Assembly (NCBI GenBank): GCA_029721515.1
Contig: CM056561.1
Location: 12,593,501-12,657,500, forward strand
Origin: Synanceia verrucosa
Taxonomy: Eukaryota > Chordata > Actinopteri > Perciformes > Synanceiidae
Reading direction: 5' to 3'
Length of the DNA: 64,000 nucleotides
The notes below the pieces were generated by a model that worked only from the letters and a program-made list of their open reading frames with translations, was not told where the DNA came from and searched no databases. Below, one piece after another: positions 1 to 12,057 of this stretch (position 1 is its first letter; every line of letters starts with the position of its first letter). The translations under genes and the position numbers were made by a program.

Positions 1-640
1 AGTCAGTCAAATAAAATTATTTCTGAAAAGTCAACTTCTTCTTAAAAACTCAACATGACTAAGACAACCCCATAACTGTCTCAGAGTTGTTTCTCTATTT
101 TCCACATAAATAGTACCGAATCACAGTTATTTCCCACAAAAGAAGAATATTATTAGTAAATTATGAACATGTAAACATTTAAACTAGGCTCTAAAGCTGT
201 TAAAATATTAATATGATTCTGATGAAGAAATACTGAAATACTGGAGTCAGCCTAAAAAGTATCCACTGTGTCCAAGGTTTTAACAGTGGATACAAATTGT
301 CAAGGACATGATCTCAACAATTATATATATGATTTTTACTGAAATATAATGTAGATAAAAATTAAACTTGCAAAATTATCTGAGGGTTTTTGAAGCCACT
401 ATAGAGTATAGTGGCTATTGGTCATCTTAAGGCACTTCAGCTTTTGGCCATGGTTGCGGCTGCATACAACCAATGCATGTTATGCCATCTCTATATGGCA
501 TTTGTTTACATATAGAAAAAAATAACTAGGCAGCCACAACATAATTAAACATATATATGAAGCATTCATTTATATTAACTATATGGTGTTATTAATGCTA
601 ATTCTGTGTGCCCTGTTCTGTATATCTTTAAGTAAATTAC
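1..640. other. AT-rich intergenic sequence
   Basis: No coding frame, known repeat or RNA gene recognised. The sequence is AT-rich and lies downstream of lrrc38. Confidence 0.5.
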
Positions 641-774
641 ATATCTAGTGGCCATCCTGAAACAAACCAATGATGGGATTGGAATGCCAATTATTTATAT
701 TTTACTAGTAATATCTTTAGTTACTTGTACTTTACTTGAGTATTTCCATTTTCTGTTTTTTATACTTCTGCTAT

Positions 775-1085
775 GTGCTCAGGTTTTGTTCATAGACTAT
801 TGCTCAGCTTTTGATACAATCAACCACACAAGGCTTTGCTTGAAACGTTCACAGATGGAGCTGAACATCAACAAAACCAGTTAAGGTCAAATTCCTCAGG
901 ACTACAGTCTCCTCGTCCTTGAAATAGGAAGACAACCTCACCATCTCCCAAGAAAACTGACTAAAGACCACTCTTTTTAAGACTCTAACAAAATGTGTCA
1001 AAGATGTGTTAGATGTTACCATGTTACAGTCCTACATCTTTTTAATAACTTCATGGTATGGCATTTCTACAGCCTACAACAACAA
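775..1085 (+). mobile_element. LINE reverse-transcriptase scrap, L2/Rex1 type
   Basis: The translation contains FIDYCSAFDTINH, the RT motif A region of L2/Rex1-like LINEs. It jumps directly to ELNINKTS, normally found well downstream, so an internal deletion removed the YADD motif. The following bases resemble the post-RT part in broken frames. Inactive relic. Confidence 0.6.
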
Positions 1086-1089
1086 ATAA

Positions 1090-2650
1090 ACAAAAAAAAA
1101 AACAAACAAACTGATGGACGGAGTTGTGTGCACAACTTCAAAAATAGTAAGCTTTTGTATTCCCCACTATTTTGAAGTTGAAAGTTTTCCAAAAAGGACT
1201 CCTCACAGAGTTTTGACCATTTGAGTCTGGAGTTCTTGGTTCTATTTTCAACTGAGCAGTCCTTCAAGTTAACCTGCAAAAATGCAGCATAATGACAGTT
1301 AGCTGGGTCATGACCAAGGTGTTTTTCAAATACAAATGGCTTGCTTTCTTAGATTCATGATGAAGAGTATTGAGAGAGTTTTGATCATAGAACATGCAAA
1401 TTATTGTAAAATCACCATGATCTGTCATTAACAAAATCATTTTTTCGTTATGAAAGCATACCTATACTTACATACATATACTGTACATGATAAAGCAAAA
1501 ATAAAATAAAAATCAATCAATCAAACTAGTTTAAGAAACTGTGAGCAAAGAAATAAACTGTAAGAGTGTGTATAACATATGATAAGTGTATCATGATGTA
1601 CAAAATGAAGCATTAGTTTCAGTGGAACAAAATGAAATAAAAAAACGTGATGAAGAATTTCAAATAGAAGATATGAAATATGAACATTTCAAACTCTCAC
1701 AATTGATCTTTCAGAAACCAAGATGTCAAGGCACTTACCCAACTGCTGCTCAGTTGAGGTCTTCATATAAACCGTGTCTTTGTAGCCCTTCTGGGTTGTT
1801 CTGGGTTGGGTCTGTCTTATAATGTGAAAAATTTACTTTACATTTTTTGCTATTATTTTCCACGAAAGCTCAGCTTCAGCAATGATTTATTTGACTAATT
1901 CCTTTGTTCATTGCTTGTTTCATCCTACGTAGTGTATTGCAGTGGGAAAAAAAAAAACATAAAAAAGATTTGTATTTGCCCTCTCTTGTCTAGTTTGACA
2001 ACTTATATATATATACTGTAATGTGCTCAGGGATGTTGACCCCTCAAAGCATAAAGTCCTCTTTTGGGCACATGTATAAAGATGAAGAAGATGGCAATTA
2101 AGTTGTGAATTCTGTTGTTGTGGTCCGATTTGTCCAATGTGCTGTCTGCCATGTCATGTCAAGGCTGTGATTCTGTGATTGTCTCCTCTGACACAATGAC
2201 CATCTCAAAGACAAAAAAATGTCTTGTAGTCTGATCTTGGTAGAAGTTACAGTTCACTTTTGGGTTGCCTGGCCACAAAAACAGTCTCCACCTGGATTTA
2301 ACTACGTAAGCAAATAGCCTCCCATTGAATAACAACTGTTTGGGTGATTATGTTTCAGCTGGCAATAAGATATTTAATCCTAACTGAGGCAGCGAAAAGC
2401 GTCTCAGTTCTTAAACAACCATTTTGAAAGACATGTCCTGTGGTTGTGGAAAAGATGTTAATCAGTTTTAGAAGGGTCAAATTACTGGCATGCTTCAAGC
2501 AAATAAAATATTCAAAACTGGAAGGATAGTGGGGAACCATCATCTTCCAGAAAGAAATGTGGTCGAAAAAAAAATCCTGAATGGTCATGATCAGTGAGTA
2601 CTTAAACGTTTGGTGAAATGAAATTGTAAAAAAAGAACAGTACAACTTAG
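1090..2650. other. Intergenic sequence without recognised features
   Basis: Only short chance open frames and A-rich runs are seen. None shows a domain or a codon pattern that I trust. Confidence 0.5.
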
Positions 2651-2664
2651 GGCAATCATCAATG

Positions 2665-3165
2665 TGAAAGTAGTCACTGTGAAATTAAGAGCATTTCCAC
2701 ACACACAATGCGAAGGAAGGGAACTCAAGACAGCTGTATAGCTGTAAGAAATCCACTTATCAGTAAGGCTAATTGATAAAAAGGCTTAAATTTGCCAGGG
2801 AGCATAAAGATTGGATGTTGAAGCAATGGAAGAAGGTTATGTGGTCTGATGAGTCAGGATTTACCCTGTTCCAGAGTGATGGGTGCATCAGAGTAAGAAG
2901 AGAGGCAGATGAAGTGATGCATCCATCAAGCCTAGTGCCTACTGTACAAGCGTGTGGCAGCAGTGCTATGATATGGGATTGTTGCAGTTGGTCAGGTCTA
3001 GCTTCAGCAATGTTAAGTGCCCAAAGAATGAAGTCAGCTGACTACCTGAATATATTCAATGTCCAGGTTATTCCATCAATAGATTTTTTTCTTCCTTGAT
3101 GGCATATTCCAAGATGACAATGCCAGGATTCATTGGACTCATTAGCGTGTGACTTTTTTTTTGGA
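2665..3165 (+). pseudogene. Tc1-like transposase relic
   Basis: The frame at 2773-3099 resembles the middle of a Tc1-family transposase: RLKFAREHKDW, VMWSDESGFTLF (region of the first catalytic Asp) and MIWDCCSWSGLA, corresponding to the usual MxWGCFS block. The HQDNDPKHT-type catalytic segment is degraded. Upstream bases look like the helix-turn-helix part in other frames. Decayed, no intact ends. Confidence 0.6.
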
Positions 3166-3686
3166 CGGGCAGTATATCTTCAGACCTGTTGGGTATGTAT
3201 TTTTCAAACCTGTAACGTTGTTGAAGACATAATTTGCATTTTCCTTGCTTTGCGATCTTTGGTTCCCTATAGTAGAAATTGTGTATAAGACTACAACACA
3301 CACTTGTGTCGTCATCACCATCTACGATAGATTTAAAAAATCTCAACCTCGATGAAAAGGACTGCATATATTTTTCAAGTCTGGTGTAATTGCTGTGCAA
3401 TGCTCTTCTGTTCCGAACAAAAGCAAACATTACACTGACCAGTACCCCTAGAGTCAGTATGCAGTATCAGAAACTGCTACATTCAATGAATGCAATACCT
3501 ATTCTCAGATATTTAAGCCTGTCTGATGTTTCCCAAACCAGCCTGTGATCCTCATGCTGGCTCCAGTAAGTGCTTTCTTGATGTTACATTTTAATTTAAC
3601 GCCCTCTCCATGCTGTCATGTTTTGTCTAGTTCTGAGCAAGAGTTTTTTATGAACCTCTGACCCACTTCCCCTCTTTCTTCCCCCG

Positions 3687-3934
3687 TTAGTCGTCGCCGT
3701 CTTCCTCATCTCCTTTGGTGCCTTTGCTGAGGCGCTGGAAGCAGTGGACTGTGGAAGCAAGGAAGAAGCTGACCATGATAGCCACCACTAAGACAGAGAT
3801 ACCGGAGAAGATGACAATGAGGTAGTCAGTGAGGGTGAGGGTACCACGGCACTCACGAAAACTGTCTTCAGAAAGTATACTTAGGGGAACACGGCGCCCA
3901 TCCGGAGGTAGGGAGCATTCTATCCCCGCCATAC
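3687..3934 (-). CDS. lrrc38: lrrc38 exon 2 (C-cap end, transmembrane helix, acidic tail)
   Basis: Starts in phase 1 after CCAG and continues the LRR C-cap (GMAGIECSLPPDGRR), with two cysteines that would pair with those in exon 1. A hydrophobic helix (YLIVIFSGISVLVVAIMVSF) follows, then a short basic stretch and the acidic C terminus ending at the stop. The 3' UTR should lie below 3687. I could not fix a polyadenylation signal. Confidence 0.85.
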
Positions 3935-5948
3935 CTGGCAAGAGAGACAACAACAAGTAAGCCGGCTGTCAGGGACTGATACTGGACTTTCCTGTATCAA
4001 CAGCCTCAAAACATATTTACAAGGGTATGTGTCCATTCAAGCCAAATAGAGCAATAGAACTCGGGAAGGCCCTAATGAACCATGGCTTGAGTCTCCTCTA
4101 TTATGACAAGGTATCTCATGCTACAAAGTAATCTTCCATAAAATTACATTTTATGACATCATGACATGTTTGTTCTTTCTCCTAAGCCTGTTTTATAATT
4201 CTATAATATAGCCTTATAACAAATTGCCTCTTCCACGAGTGTTCAGTATTGATTGTACTTCATGCAAGACCAGAAAACTCTGCTGTAGCTGAATGACTGC
4301 TATAACAAATCTAAAGACAACAAATAAATGTAGATGATAGATCAGAAATGTATATGCAGCAAGCTCTTTGAGACCTACATATTATTGAAATTGTTTAATT
4401 TCATAGATGCTCTTAAGGATGTTCTTTCCACATTTAAGAAATTTGAAGATGCCCTTTTACTGGCCTGGTATGACTTTATGTTTGTGGATCTTGTTACTGC
4501 TTATCAGTGTCATGCATGAACATGTTCAGAAAGAAAGAAACAAGGAATTACCAAATCTTCAGTTTTAATAAACTGGGAAGTGTTTACATGAAAGTCTGCA
4601 TTCAATTACAGAAAATTATTTGCACTTCCTAATTGTATTGAAACAATCATTCAGAGTAAAAAAATGGTATCAGACTGGTCAGGTTTAAATGAAAAATACA
4701 ACTAGATGTCAGCAGTGTACAATGATAAGAGGCATTGCTCAATCTGTCCTCATGGCAGCATGAACACAGAGAATAAAATGGGTTGCAAAACCGATCCCTG
4801 GAGAATACCACATGGCAAAACAGCTGTGTTCAACACAAATTCACAACTCAATGCAATGCCCGAAATACCCACAGAACCCAAAGTGAGCAATCTCTATCAT
4901 CTGCAGCCTTTAAAATATCATTTGAGACCTTAAGGAGAGCTGTTTCAATGCAGTTGTTCGAAACCAGGCAGAAATTTATATTTGAAATGGGTTAAATTTT
5001 ACTATGCTGCCCTGTGTATGGTTGTGTGGAACAATAAAATGAGGTGTTGGTACAAAAATGACAACATAAATTAGGAAAAAAATGCAGTATTTTGCAGAAA
5101 TTTGCCTCTAAGCAATAATTCCTCTTAGAGCCAGATTTTTGGTTTGAGACCAAATTGGCACTAAAAAAAGTACATTCTGGACTTACATTAATTAATTAAT
5201 TGTTAATATTGTTGCCCGGTGACTGATATGTATAAATGATGTATAAATAGCCAACACTCTGCAAACATGTTGGTAATATTCATTTTAACCCTTAAGGTGT
5301 TTGTTTCACTAGCCTCAAATAGCCAAAAACTCAATTAATGTGGGTTTAAGGACTTATGTCATTTTGATATACTGCTGTAACAGTGCAAATTTTGGTAAAT
5401 TTAGCACAAAACAGCTGACACAGTAAGCATCAGTCTGTCAGGACCACTGGGGAAATTGTGCGCTTTGCCTGGTTGGAAATCCAGCCATGGTGGTATCATT
5501 GTAGTCCTGCTGTTGTCCTGAAGCATAATTACGTTTTTGAAGGTGATGCATATTATGGCTGCCATTGCCTACAGCATATCTATAGAAGCTAAAAGTGTGT
5601 ATTTCATTGCCGAGCTGTAACCCAGTAATGCACTTGCCAGAATTTATTAACATAGTCAAAACCACAGGAGCTATTATTATCTAACCTTTTTAAGCTAAAA
5701 TGCTAAACATCAAAACTAGTAAATCGCTCCACAAACCTAATTTTTATTTTAGCTATTTATTTGTTATAGTACCTGCAGGCCATGGTTCATGAACATGTTT
5801 GTTTTTCATCCAAGAAACACAAACTAGGTAGTGTGTTTTTGGTACAAATGCACTGTAACACCTCAAAAATATTTTGTCCACTGCACTTCCACTTTATTCT
5901 GATTCATCTGTGGCACTGCTGTACCCAACAGTCACTCAACATCATTGT

Positions 5949-6000
<52 letters not shown>

Positions 6001-6112
6001 TGAGTCACTGTAAGACCAGAAGGGGTTTTCCACATGAAAAGGGACTCAGCGACCTCATCACTTGGTGATATTCTAGTCACGTGGTGCTACAACAGGCAGC
6101 CAGACAGGCATA

Positions 6113-6147
<35 letters not shown>

Positions 6148-8041
6148 GAAGGGACACATATAGGGCAATATAAAAATAATAAAAAATACAAACATGGAGA
6201 CATCAGTAAACGAGTCACTGCACAACCACTGACAGAGTATATTTATACAATGGTATGTGGATTTAGGCACACACACAGGAATGAGAACACACACAAACAC
6301 ACACTCCATGGATACAAAATCATTGTAATACGACAGTACATTATTTGTAAAACCATTTCATTCACATTAGTGTGTCTGAGTGCATGTGTATGCTATCGTC
6401 TTGTATCGTTGCGTCTTTGTTGTGAGTACATGGGTAGCTGGTATCAGTAGTGTTGAATAAAGCATGTTGCTTGTTCACTGTTCACCTGACTAATGCAAAC
6501 AACAGGGGATTGTATTCACAGGATGTAGGTTGCTTAGTCAGGCAATGCAATTTAAAGCTCTATTTACTGAACTGTTGCATTTTAGTGTATAATTTTCAGG
6601 TGTTTTTTGAACATTTTTAAGTTATAGATATACATACATTTCAAGCAAATATTGTACTTTATATTTCATGACATTCCATTTCAGCTACAATCGCTTTGCA
6701 GATTACAGTAATATTTTGCAGGACAAAAGATTGCATGCTTAAGACTTTCTGTTATACAACGCACAGCAAGATATTTAAGACTCTTAACCAAAATCTGACT
6801 CAGCTATGCTACTGAGCTGGTTTTGGTTTGTATTACACTTACTTAAACTGGTCCCAGCATCAACTGGCAAAAGGTTGACATTATTATTCAGGTGTAAGCA
6901 GAACGTGCCATCACTGAGCAGAGACAGAGGTAATCATCTATGGCCAGCTTCTATTATGTGATTGATGTTCATATTCAAGGTCAAAGTAATTTCAATTATC
7001 CAATATACAATTTCTACACAATACAATCTGGCAATTTGGTAGACTGAGGTTTTTTTTCTATAATATAATAGTTAACCATGGTTGGAGAGACTGAGCAATA
7101 TTGTTATTGCTGGAAAAAATAGCCTGAAATGATCTGTGATGTACATTATAATCATAGTCATATAGTCATCGAGTTAACTAGTGATGACCCAGATTTATGT
7201 CAACCCAGGAAAAATAATCTTTAGACATATATAAAGATTCATATACAAAATATAGTAATCTACATTTTATGTTTTCAGTGTATTTCACTGGGTGAATTAC
7301 ACCATAAAATACACATGCATGAGAGTTTGTATCTTGGAGTAATGATTGGATTTCTTCTGCACTCGCATGGAAGAAAGCCTGCAAGTCTGTACTTTAAGCA
7401 GCTTATGTCTTACCCTTTGGGAGCTTGTGGCGGTTCTCTGTCAGCCATACAAACAGTTTAGCAAAGTGGCAGTTACAGAGCCAAGGGTTGCCCTCCAGAC
7501 GCAACATCCGGAGAGAGGGCAGGGATTCTAGGACCATGACATCGAGTGCTGAGAGACCATTCCTCTCTAACTCCAGCTCCCTCAAGGAAGTCAACCCAGT
7601 GAAAGCATCTCTGCCTACCATGTTAAGGTAAGGGTTGTTCCCCAGTCGTAGTTTAATCAGACTTCTGCTCTCCCCAAATGTTCCCGAGGAGATTTCAGTC
7701 AGGTTGTTGCTCCCCAGATCCAAGAAGACTAATCTAGAGGAGGTGCTCAAGGTCCCAGGGTCCAGATGAGAGAGAGAGTTATTCCTCAAATCCAGGTAGA
7801 TCAGGTCACTGTAGAGGACCAAGAAGTCGGAAGGGATCCAGGGAATCCAATTGTTGGAGAGCAGGAGACGACGGACATCCAGAGGGATGGAGTCTGGGAC
7901 TCTGGTTAGTCCTTTACCGGTGCAGTCCACAGTGTGATGATCTGGACACAAACAGCTGGATGGACAGTTGTGGCCTCGTGTGAGCAAGGTGGAGGAGATC
8001 AAGGCAAGGAAAGGCTGCAGCCAGTTAATGCATGGTATCAT
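3687..8041 (-). CDS. lrrc38: lrrc38-like LRR transmembrane protein, two-exon gene, complete
   Basis: Exon 1 is 7414-8041 and exon 2 is 3687-3934. The donor (GTAAGA at 7413) and acceptor (CAG before 3934) join in phase 1, giving 291 residues and a stop. The protein has an N-terminal hydrophobic signal stretch, a cysteine-rich LRR N-cap (CPSSCLCP), about five leucine-rich repeats, a C-terminal cap starting NPWLCNCHF, a single membrane helix near residues 245-268 and an acidic cytoplasmic tail (KGDEEDGDD). Length, two-exon structure and tail resemble LRRC38, a BK-channel gamma subunit that acts at the plasma membrane and shifts voltage gating. LRRC52 and LRRC55 are close relatives, but the KLPKG-to-ECSLP junction and acidic tail fit LRRC38 better. 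The ATG at 8041 begins the only reading frame with a plausible signal peptide. Function is inferred from the family. Confidence 0.85.
3935..7413 (-). other. lrrc38: lrrc38 intron
   Basis: A 3.5 kb intron bounded by GT/AG on the minus strand. It contains the TG and CA microsatellites at 5952-6144, otherwise AT-rich sequence. Several open frames here are low-complexity translations of the microsatellites (Cys-Val or Thr-His repeats) and are not genes. Confidence 0.75.
5952..6144. repeat. TG and CA dinucleotide microsatellites facing each other
   Basis: An uninterrupted (TG)n run at 5952-5997 is followed about 115 bp later by an uninterrupted (CA)n run at 6113-6144, within the lrrc38 intron. 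The two tracts are complementary and could pair. Confidence 0.95.
7414..8041 (-). CDS. lrrc38: lrrc38 exon 1 (signal peptide, LRR domain)
   Basis: Encodes 209 codons plus one base: the signal peptide, the CxxxCxC N-cap, the LRR core with repeated LxxLxLxxN motifs, and most of the C-cap. The frame runs past the donor for only three codons to a stop, which supports the GT at 7413-7412 as the true splice donor. Confidence 0.85.
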
Positions 8042-9585
8042 TGTCGAGGGGGCAGCAGCATTAATTAGGAGATGGGGTGAGGGGGGAGGTCAGGGAGACA
8101 GAGTAGGAAGGTTAAGATTGCAGGAGGGGAAGGGGAAGGAAAGACCAGATGATGTAGGTTCACCGTAGCGCTAGCATCCTTCTGTGGTCTTTGCATTGCA
8201 AAGCGAGAACAAACCAAAATGCCATCGAGTAGCGAAGGAGCTTTGTATTCCAGTAGATCATGTAACAAGCAGTCTGGATCAAATAGCAGCCTGCTGGCTT
8301 TGAGGGAAGAGAAGGGAGGAGCAAAATAGTGAGTGTGCAAGAGAGCAGGGATGATAGCGAGAGGGAGGGGCGCTGTGTGTGTGAAAGGGGAAAGGATTAA
8401 CACTGAGGTAAATAGAGACTAACAAACCAGAGGCGAGGGGGTTGGTGTTTGTGGGGAGAGCTATAAGACATGTCATATACACAAATATGGGAGTATGGCC
8501 ATTATCAGCACTGTCTCAAACTTCAGTCCCATTTTTAATTTTTCTCACCTTTGTTTCACTTGTTGAATGGGGTTAGAAAAAAGGTAGTTTCTCACCATGT
8601 CACATGACAAAAACACCTGCCAGGAGCAGGATGTGCAGGCACATCACAGAATTTCACTGTGGAAGCTATCATTCTGCAGCATCTTGGAGGCTGATTCACA
8701 TGTATCATTCATAAGCATATCATAAATCATAAACAGCTGCGCCATCTGATGCAATCCAGAACCATAATACTACAAGAAAAACAACCTTTATTAACCTTAG
8801 TGAGGAATGATGTCAATATCCATTTCTGTTCAAGCACTGTAGGTGTCAGAGCATGGCCAACTCTGGAGTTTCATGTAAATATTTCATTGAATCTATTTCA
8901 CAATAATTTGGTTTGAATGCACGTGAATGTTATCAGTATGGAGTCTATGGATCACAAATTCTAGATCCTTCAAACTTTTGTTTGCTTTTGTGACATCAGG
9001 CAAGAAAAAAATATTACATAAACATTCCTACATGTTTCCTAAATCATAGTCTCTGCTCTGAGAGACAGACAACAACAAAAATAAATGCATAAAGTGCTCT
9101 CACTCTAATCCCTGTCATGTAAGAAAAGTAGGTCACACCAAGGAAAGGGAGACATGGGCTGTTGCATCTTTTGTCAACAACATTAAGGCTCTTTGGGAGC
9201 CACCTATTGGCATTTATTCAGAAAGCCAGTAACTAATAAAGTAATACTTTTGAAATGAAAGATACCATTGCCCCCGTGGCCAAGAATAAGAACTGTATTA
9301 CAGTTGTCACAAACAAACAGGTACGTAGGGATTTTTGATTACTGTTAAACTCTGGTTCCTGGGTGAATCCAAACACACAACTCTGAGACAGGGATGCAGA
9401 GCAATGAGAAGAGTATTTATTTATGATCACAGCAGGAATGTTGTACAGTGTTTCCAGCAAATGGGAGATGGAGGAAAGCACATTTATTTATTTTAAATGT
9501 AATGCGTTAGAGTATTAGTTTCTGTCAAAAGTCATGGTGTTGGTAACGGCGTTACTGCCCAACACTGCCAATTTGCTGCTTTAGA
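8042..9585. other. Upstream flank of lrrc38, no second gene
   Basis: This stretch should contain the lrrc38 5' UTR and promoter. Bases 8065-8160 are G/A-rich on the plus strand. No TATA box can be assigned with confidence and no other coding sequence is recognised. Confidence 0.45.
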
Positions 9586-9589
9586 ATTC

Positions 9590-10425
9590 CCTTCATGAAG
9601 GTTCAGGGGCAGATGAGAGTCTCACAGATCAGGTTTTGGTCCAGGAGCTAGGACTTAAAGTGGAACCTCTGTCACTAGAGGCCGCCGCCCTGAATGGCAC
9701 CAATCTATTTTATGTAACACATGAGACTGAACCTGTCACGATTTGTATGATGACCACAGGGAGGAATTGTGTTTTCACATATTTGATTCTGCTCATCATA
9801 CCCTGGTGTTGGGCTACCCATGGCGTTGTTGTCACAACCCCTTCATAGACTGGAACACTGTTTCTTTATGGGGGTAGGGGAGTCATGTAAAGTGAACTGT
9901 GTGGGCAGAGACGAGACCATGATGGTGGATGGAGCCTTGGGGAAGACTGACTGTATCTTCTCCCTCGGCTTCTGCTCCACCTATGGAGGAGGTGGATTTG
10001 TCATCTATGCCCTTGTGCTACCATGACTTAGGTCGGAATTTTAACAAGATGAAAGCCACTTTTCTCCATTCCCACCACCCTTATGATTGTGCCATCGACG
10101 CCGTGCTGCCTAAGGGCTGCCTGTATGCCATCTCTTGCCCTGAAAAGAAGGTTATGGAGCAATACATCCAGACTTTGCTTAAGGTGGGTATCATCCATCC
10201 ATCTTCCACAGTTGTAGCAGGATTTTTTTTCGCGAGTAAGGAAGATGGGACGCTGAGACCATGTATTGACTATGCTCCTCTTAACGCTATTGCCATCAAA
10301 AACAGGTACCCCCTGCCCCTCATGTCATCGGCGTTTGAACAGCTGTTCTGGCATTTCAGCATAACGTTCACAAAGTTGAAATGCATACCACCTGGTAAGA
10401 ATCAGGGAGGGTGACTGTCATGATA
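9590..10425 (+). pseudogene. Ty3/gypsy pol fragment (protease to RT)
   Basis: Two consecutive frames resemble fish Ty3/gypsy Pol. VQELGLKVEPLSLEAAALNG matches the aspartic protease region, although the active-site part lies upstream and is lost. HHPYDCAIDAVLPKG through LRPCIDYAPLNAIAIKNRYP is the start of RT, up to PLPLMSSAFEQL. Frames shift around 9840-9930 and the copy ends before the RT catalytic YxDD. No LTRs are seen, so this is an old truncated copy. Confidence 0.8.
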
Positions 10426-10429
10426 TGAG

Positions 10430-11178
10430 AAAAGATGCAGGTGGTATAGATGGGGTTCCTGTTTACAAACATTCAGAAATGCGCACGCAGCCAGGTGGCA
10501 AGAGATGCTAAATGGCAAAGTGGTTAACATTACAAGTCCTATTTGAGCTCTGTGCAGTGTATGATTAGAACCAGTTTTCTAGTTGGCTCGCTGTTGGAGG
10601 CTTTTGCTTAGTATGTGTACTTTTGCTGACACCCTTTAGAATAACATATCACGTTGTGTTTAGATGTTAATTGTTTAATATGCTCTCTTAATAACATTAC
10701 ATTATGCAGCCGCAAGTAGGCTAACCAAAGTTACATTTCAGGTAAGTTTGCATCAGTACCTCGTTTTACCATTACTGTTGTTTACACACCCGGAATGCTT
10801 TGTCATGTCTGAATGTTATGATATCAAAATCATCCCTTGATATCAAATTAATAAAATTATGTCTCTGAGTATTTTGTCTGCTTTTCATTTGCATCATTAT
10901 AGAGGCTTGACCTAATTATGAGCCTATGCTAGCGAGGGGTCAGTCAGTTCATCAACAGGATTATCAAAAGTGTGTACAGAAAACTTTAAAACAAATGAGC
11001 TATCTGAACAGTAAACCCTTTATAACACAGGTCACTAACTGGCTGGATCCGGACCAGATGCCGTCCTGAATGGACCCAGACCTCTTTCAAGAAAAGGGGA
11101 AAATAGCTAAGACGCTTATATTTTCACTGCCGCAGTGTTTACGGCATCGGTTGAACAGATCAGGAAACGCACAGACGA
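10430..11178. other. Intergenic, no recognised features
   Basis: AT-rich, no long frames and no clear repeat borders. Confidence 0.45.
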
Positions 11179-11829
11179 AGGCTACGTTCAGACTGCAGCC
11201 TGAAGTGACCCAAATCCGATTTTTTAGCCCCTATGCGACCTGTATCTGATCTTTTAATTACAGTCTAAATGACACAGATCCGATTTTTTCAAATGCGACC
11301 CAGGCCACTTGGATATGTGGTCCTAAAACCGATACATATCCGATCTTTTGACATGCGACTTCAGTCTGAACGGCCAGGTCGCATTCATCCAACCTAAACG
11401 TCATCACCAAGCTACAAACATCACTATTCTGCAGCGGAAATAGGTGACAGCGGGAAGAAAAACAACAACCATGGTGGACGATAACGTGGAGAGTAGTCAG
11501 TGGAGGGAAAATAAGGTTTATGATTTAATTCATATTTGAGGGGATAGCTCTATTCAGGCCAAACTGGAGGGGTCTTATGGGAACCGGGCTGTTTACACTC
11601 CACCGCTAGCGTCCATGTTTACTTCTGTAAACACTCAGCATGCACGCTGCATGCGACGTCGTTGCGTCCTCCAGTGTGCATGCGGGACACTTGTGAGGCG
11701 TTTAAGTTCACACTGGACAAGTCGCACATACAAGTCGCATTTAATTGGAAATGTGACGACCTTCCAAAAAAATCGGATTTCACAAAAAATCAGAATTGGG
11801 CATTAAGCCCTGCAGTCTGAATGTAGCCT
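11179..11829. mobile_element. Non-autonomous DNA element with long terminal inverted repeats, hAT-like
   Basis: The left end AGGCTACGTTCAGACTGCAG and the right end, read on the other strand as AGGCTACATTCAGACTGCAG, match at 19 of 20 positions. Both are followed by CCGATTTTTT/TCTGATTTTTT blocks, and the internal segments repeat (ATCCGAT...ATGCGAC). There is no transposase frame. The terminal sequence resembles abundant fish hAT-type MITEs, but no clean 8-bp target duplication is visible. Confidence 0.7.
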
Positions 11830-12057
11830 AATTTCATTCGCGTTAAGCCTCACACGAGACACTACTCAGCCAATGAAGTCTCTGCATTCCCAACGCTACA
11901 CTGCCATTCAGCAGACAGAGAAAAGTTATGAGGAGGACAGATGGACAGAGGCAGGAAAAGAACGAAAAACAAAGAAAGACGAAGAGAGAGAAGACGAAGA
12001 GACAAGTGAGGCTGAGACAGGGAGAGAAAAACATCTACAAATGGCGTTGTCTAATGT

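Noticed and set aside
5782..6309. Open frames of 64-138 codons around the TG/CA tracts
   Set aside because: They are Cys-Val or Thr-His runs translated from microsatellites, with no start context or domain.
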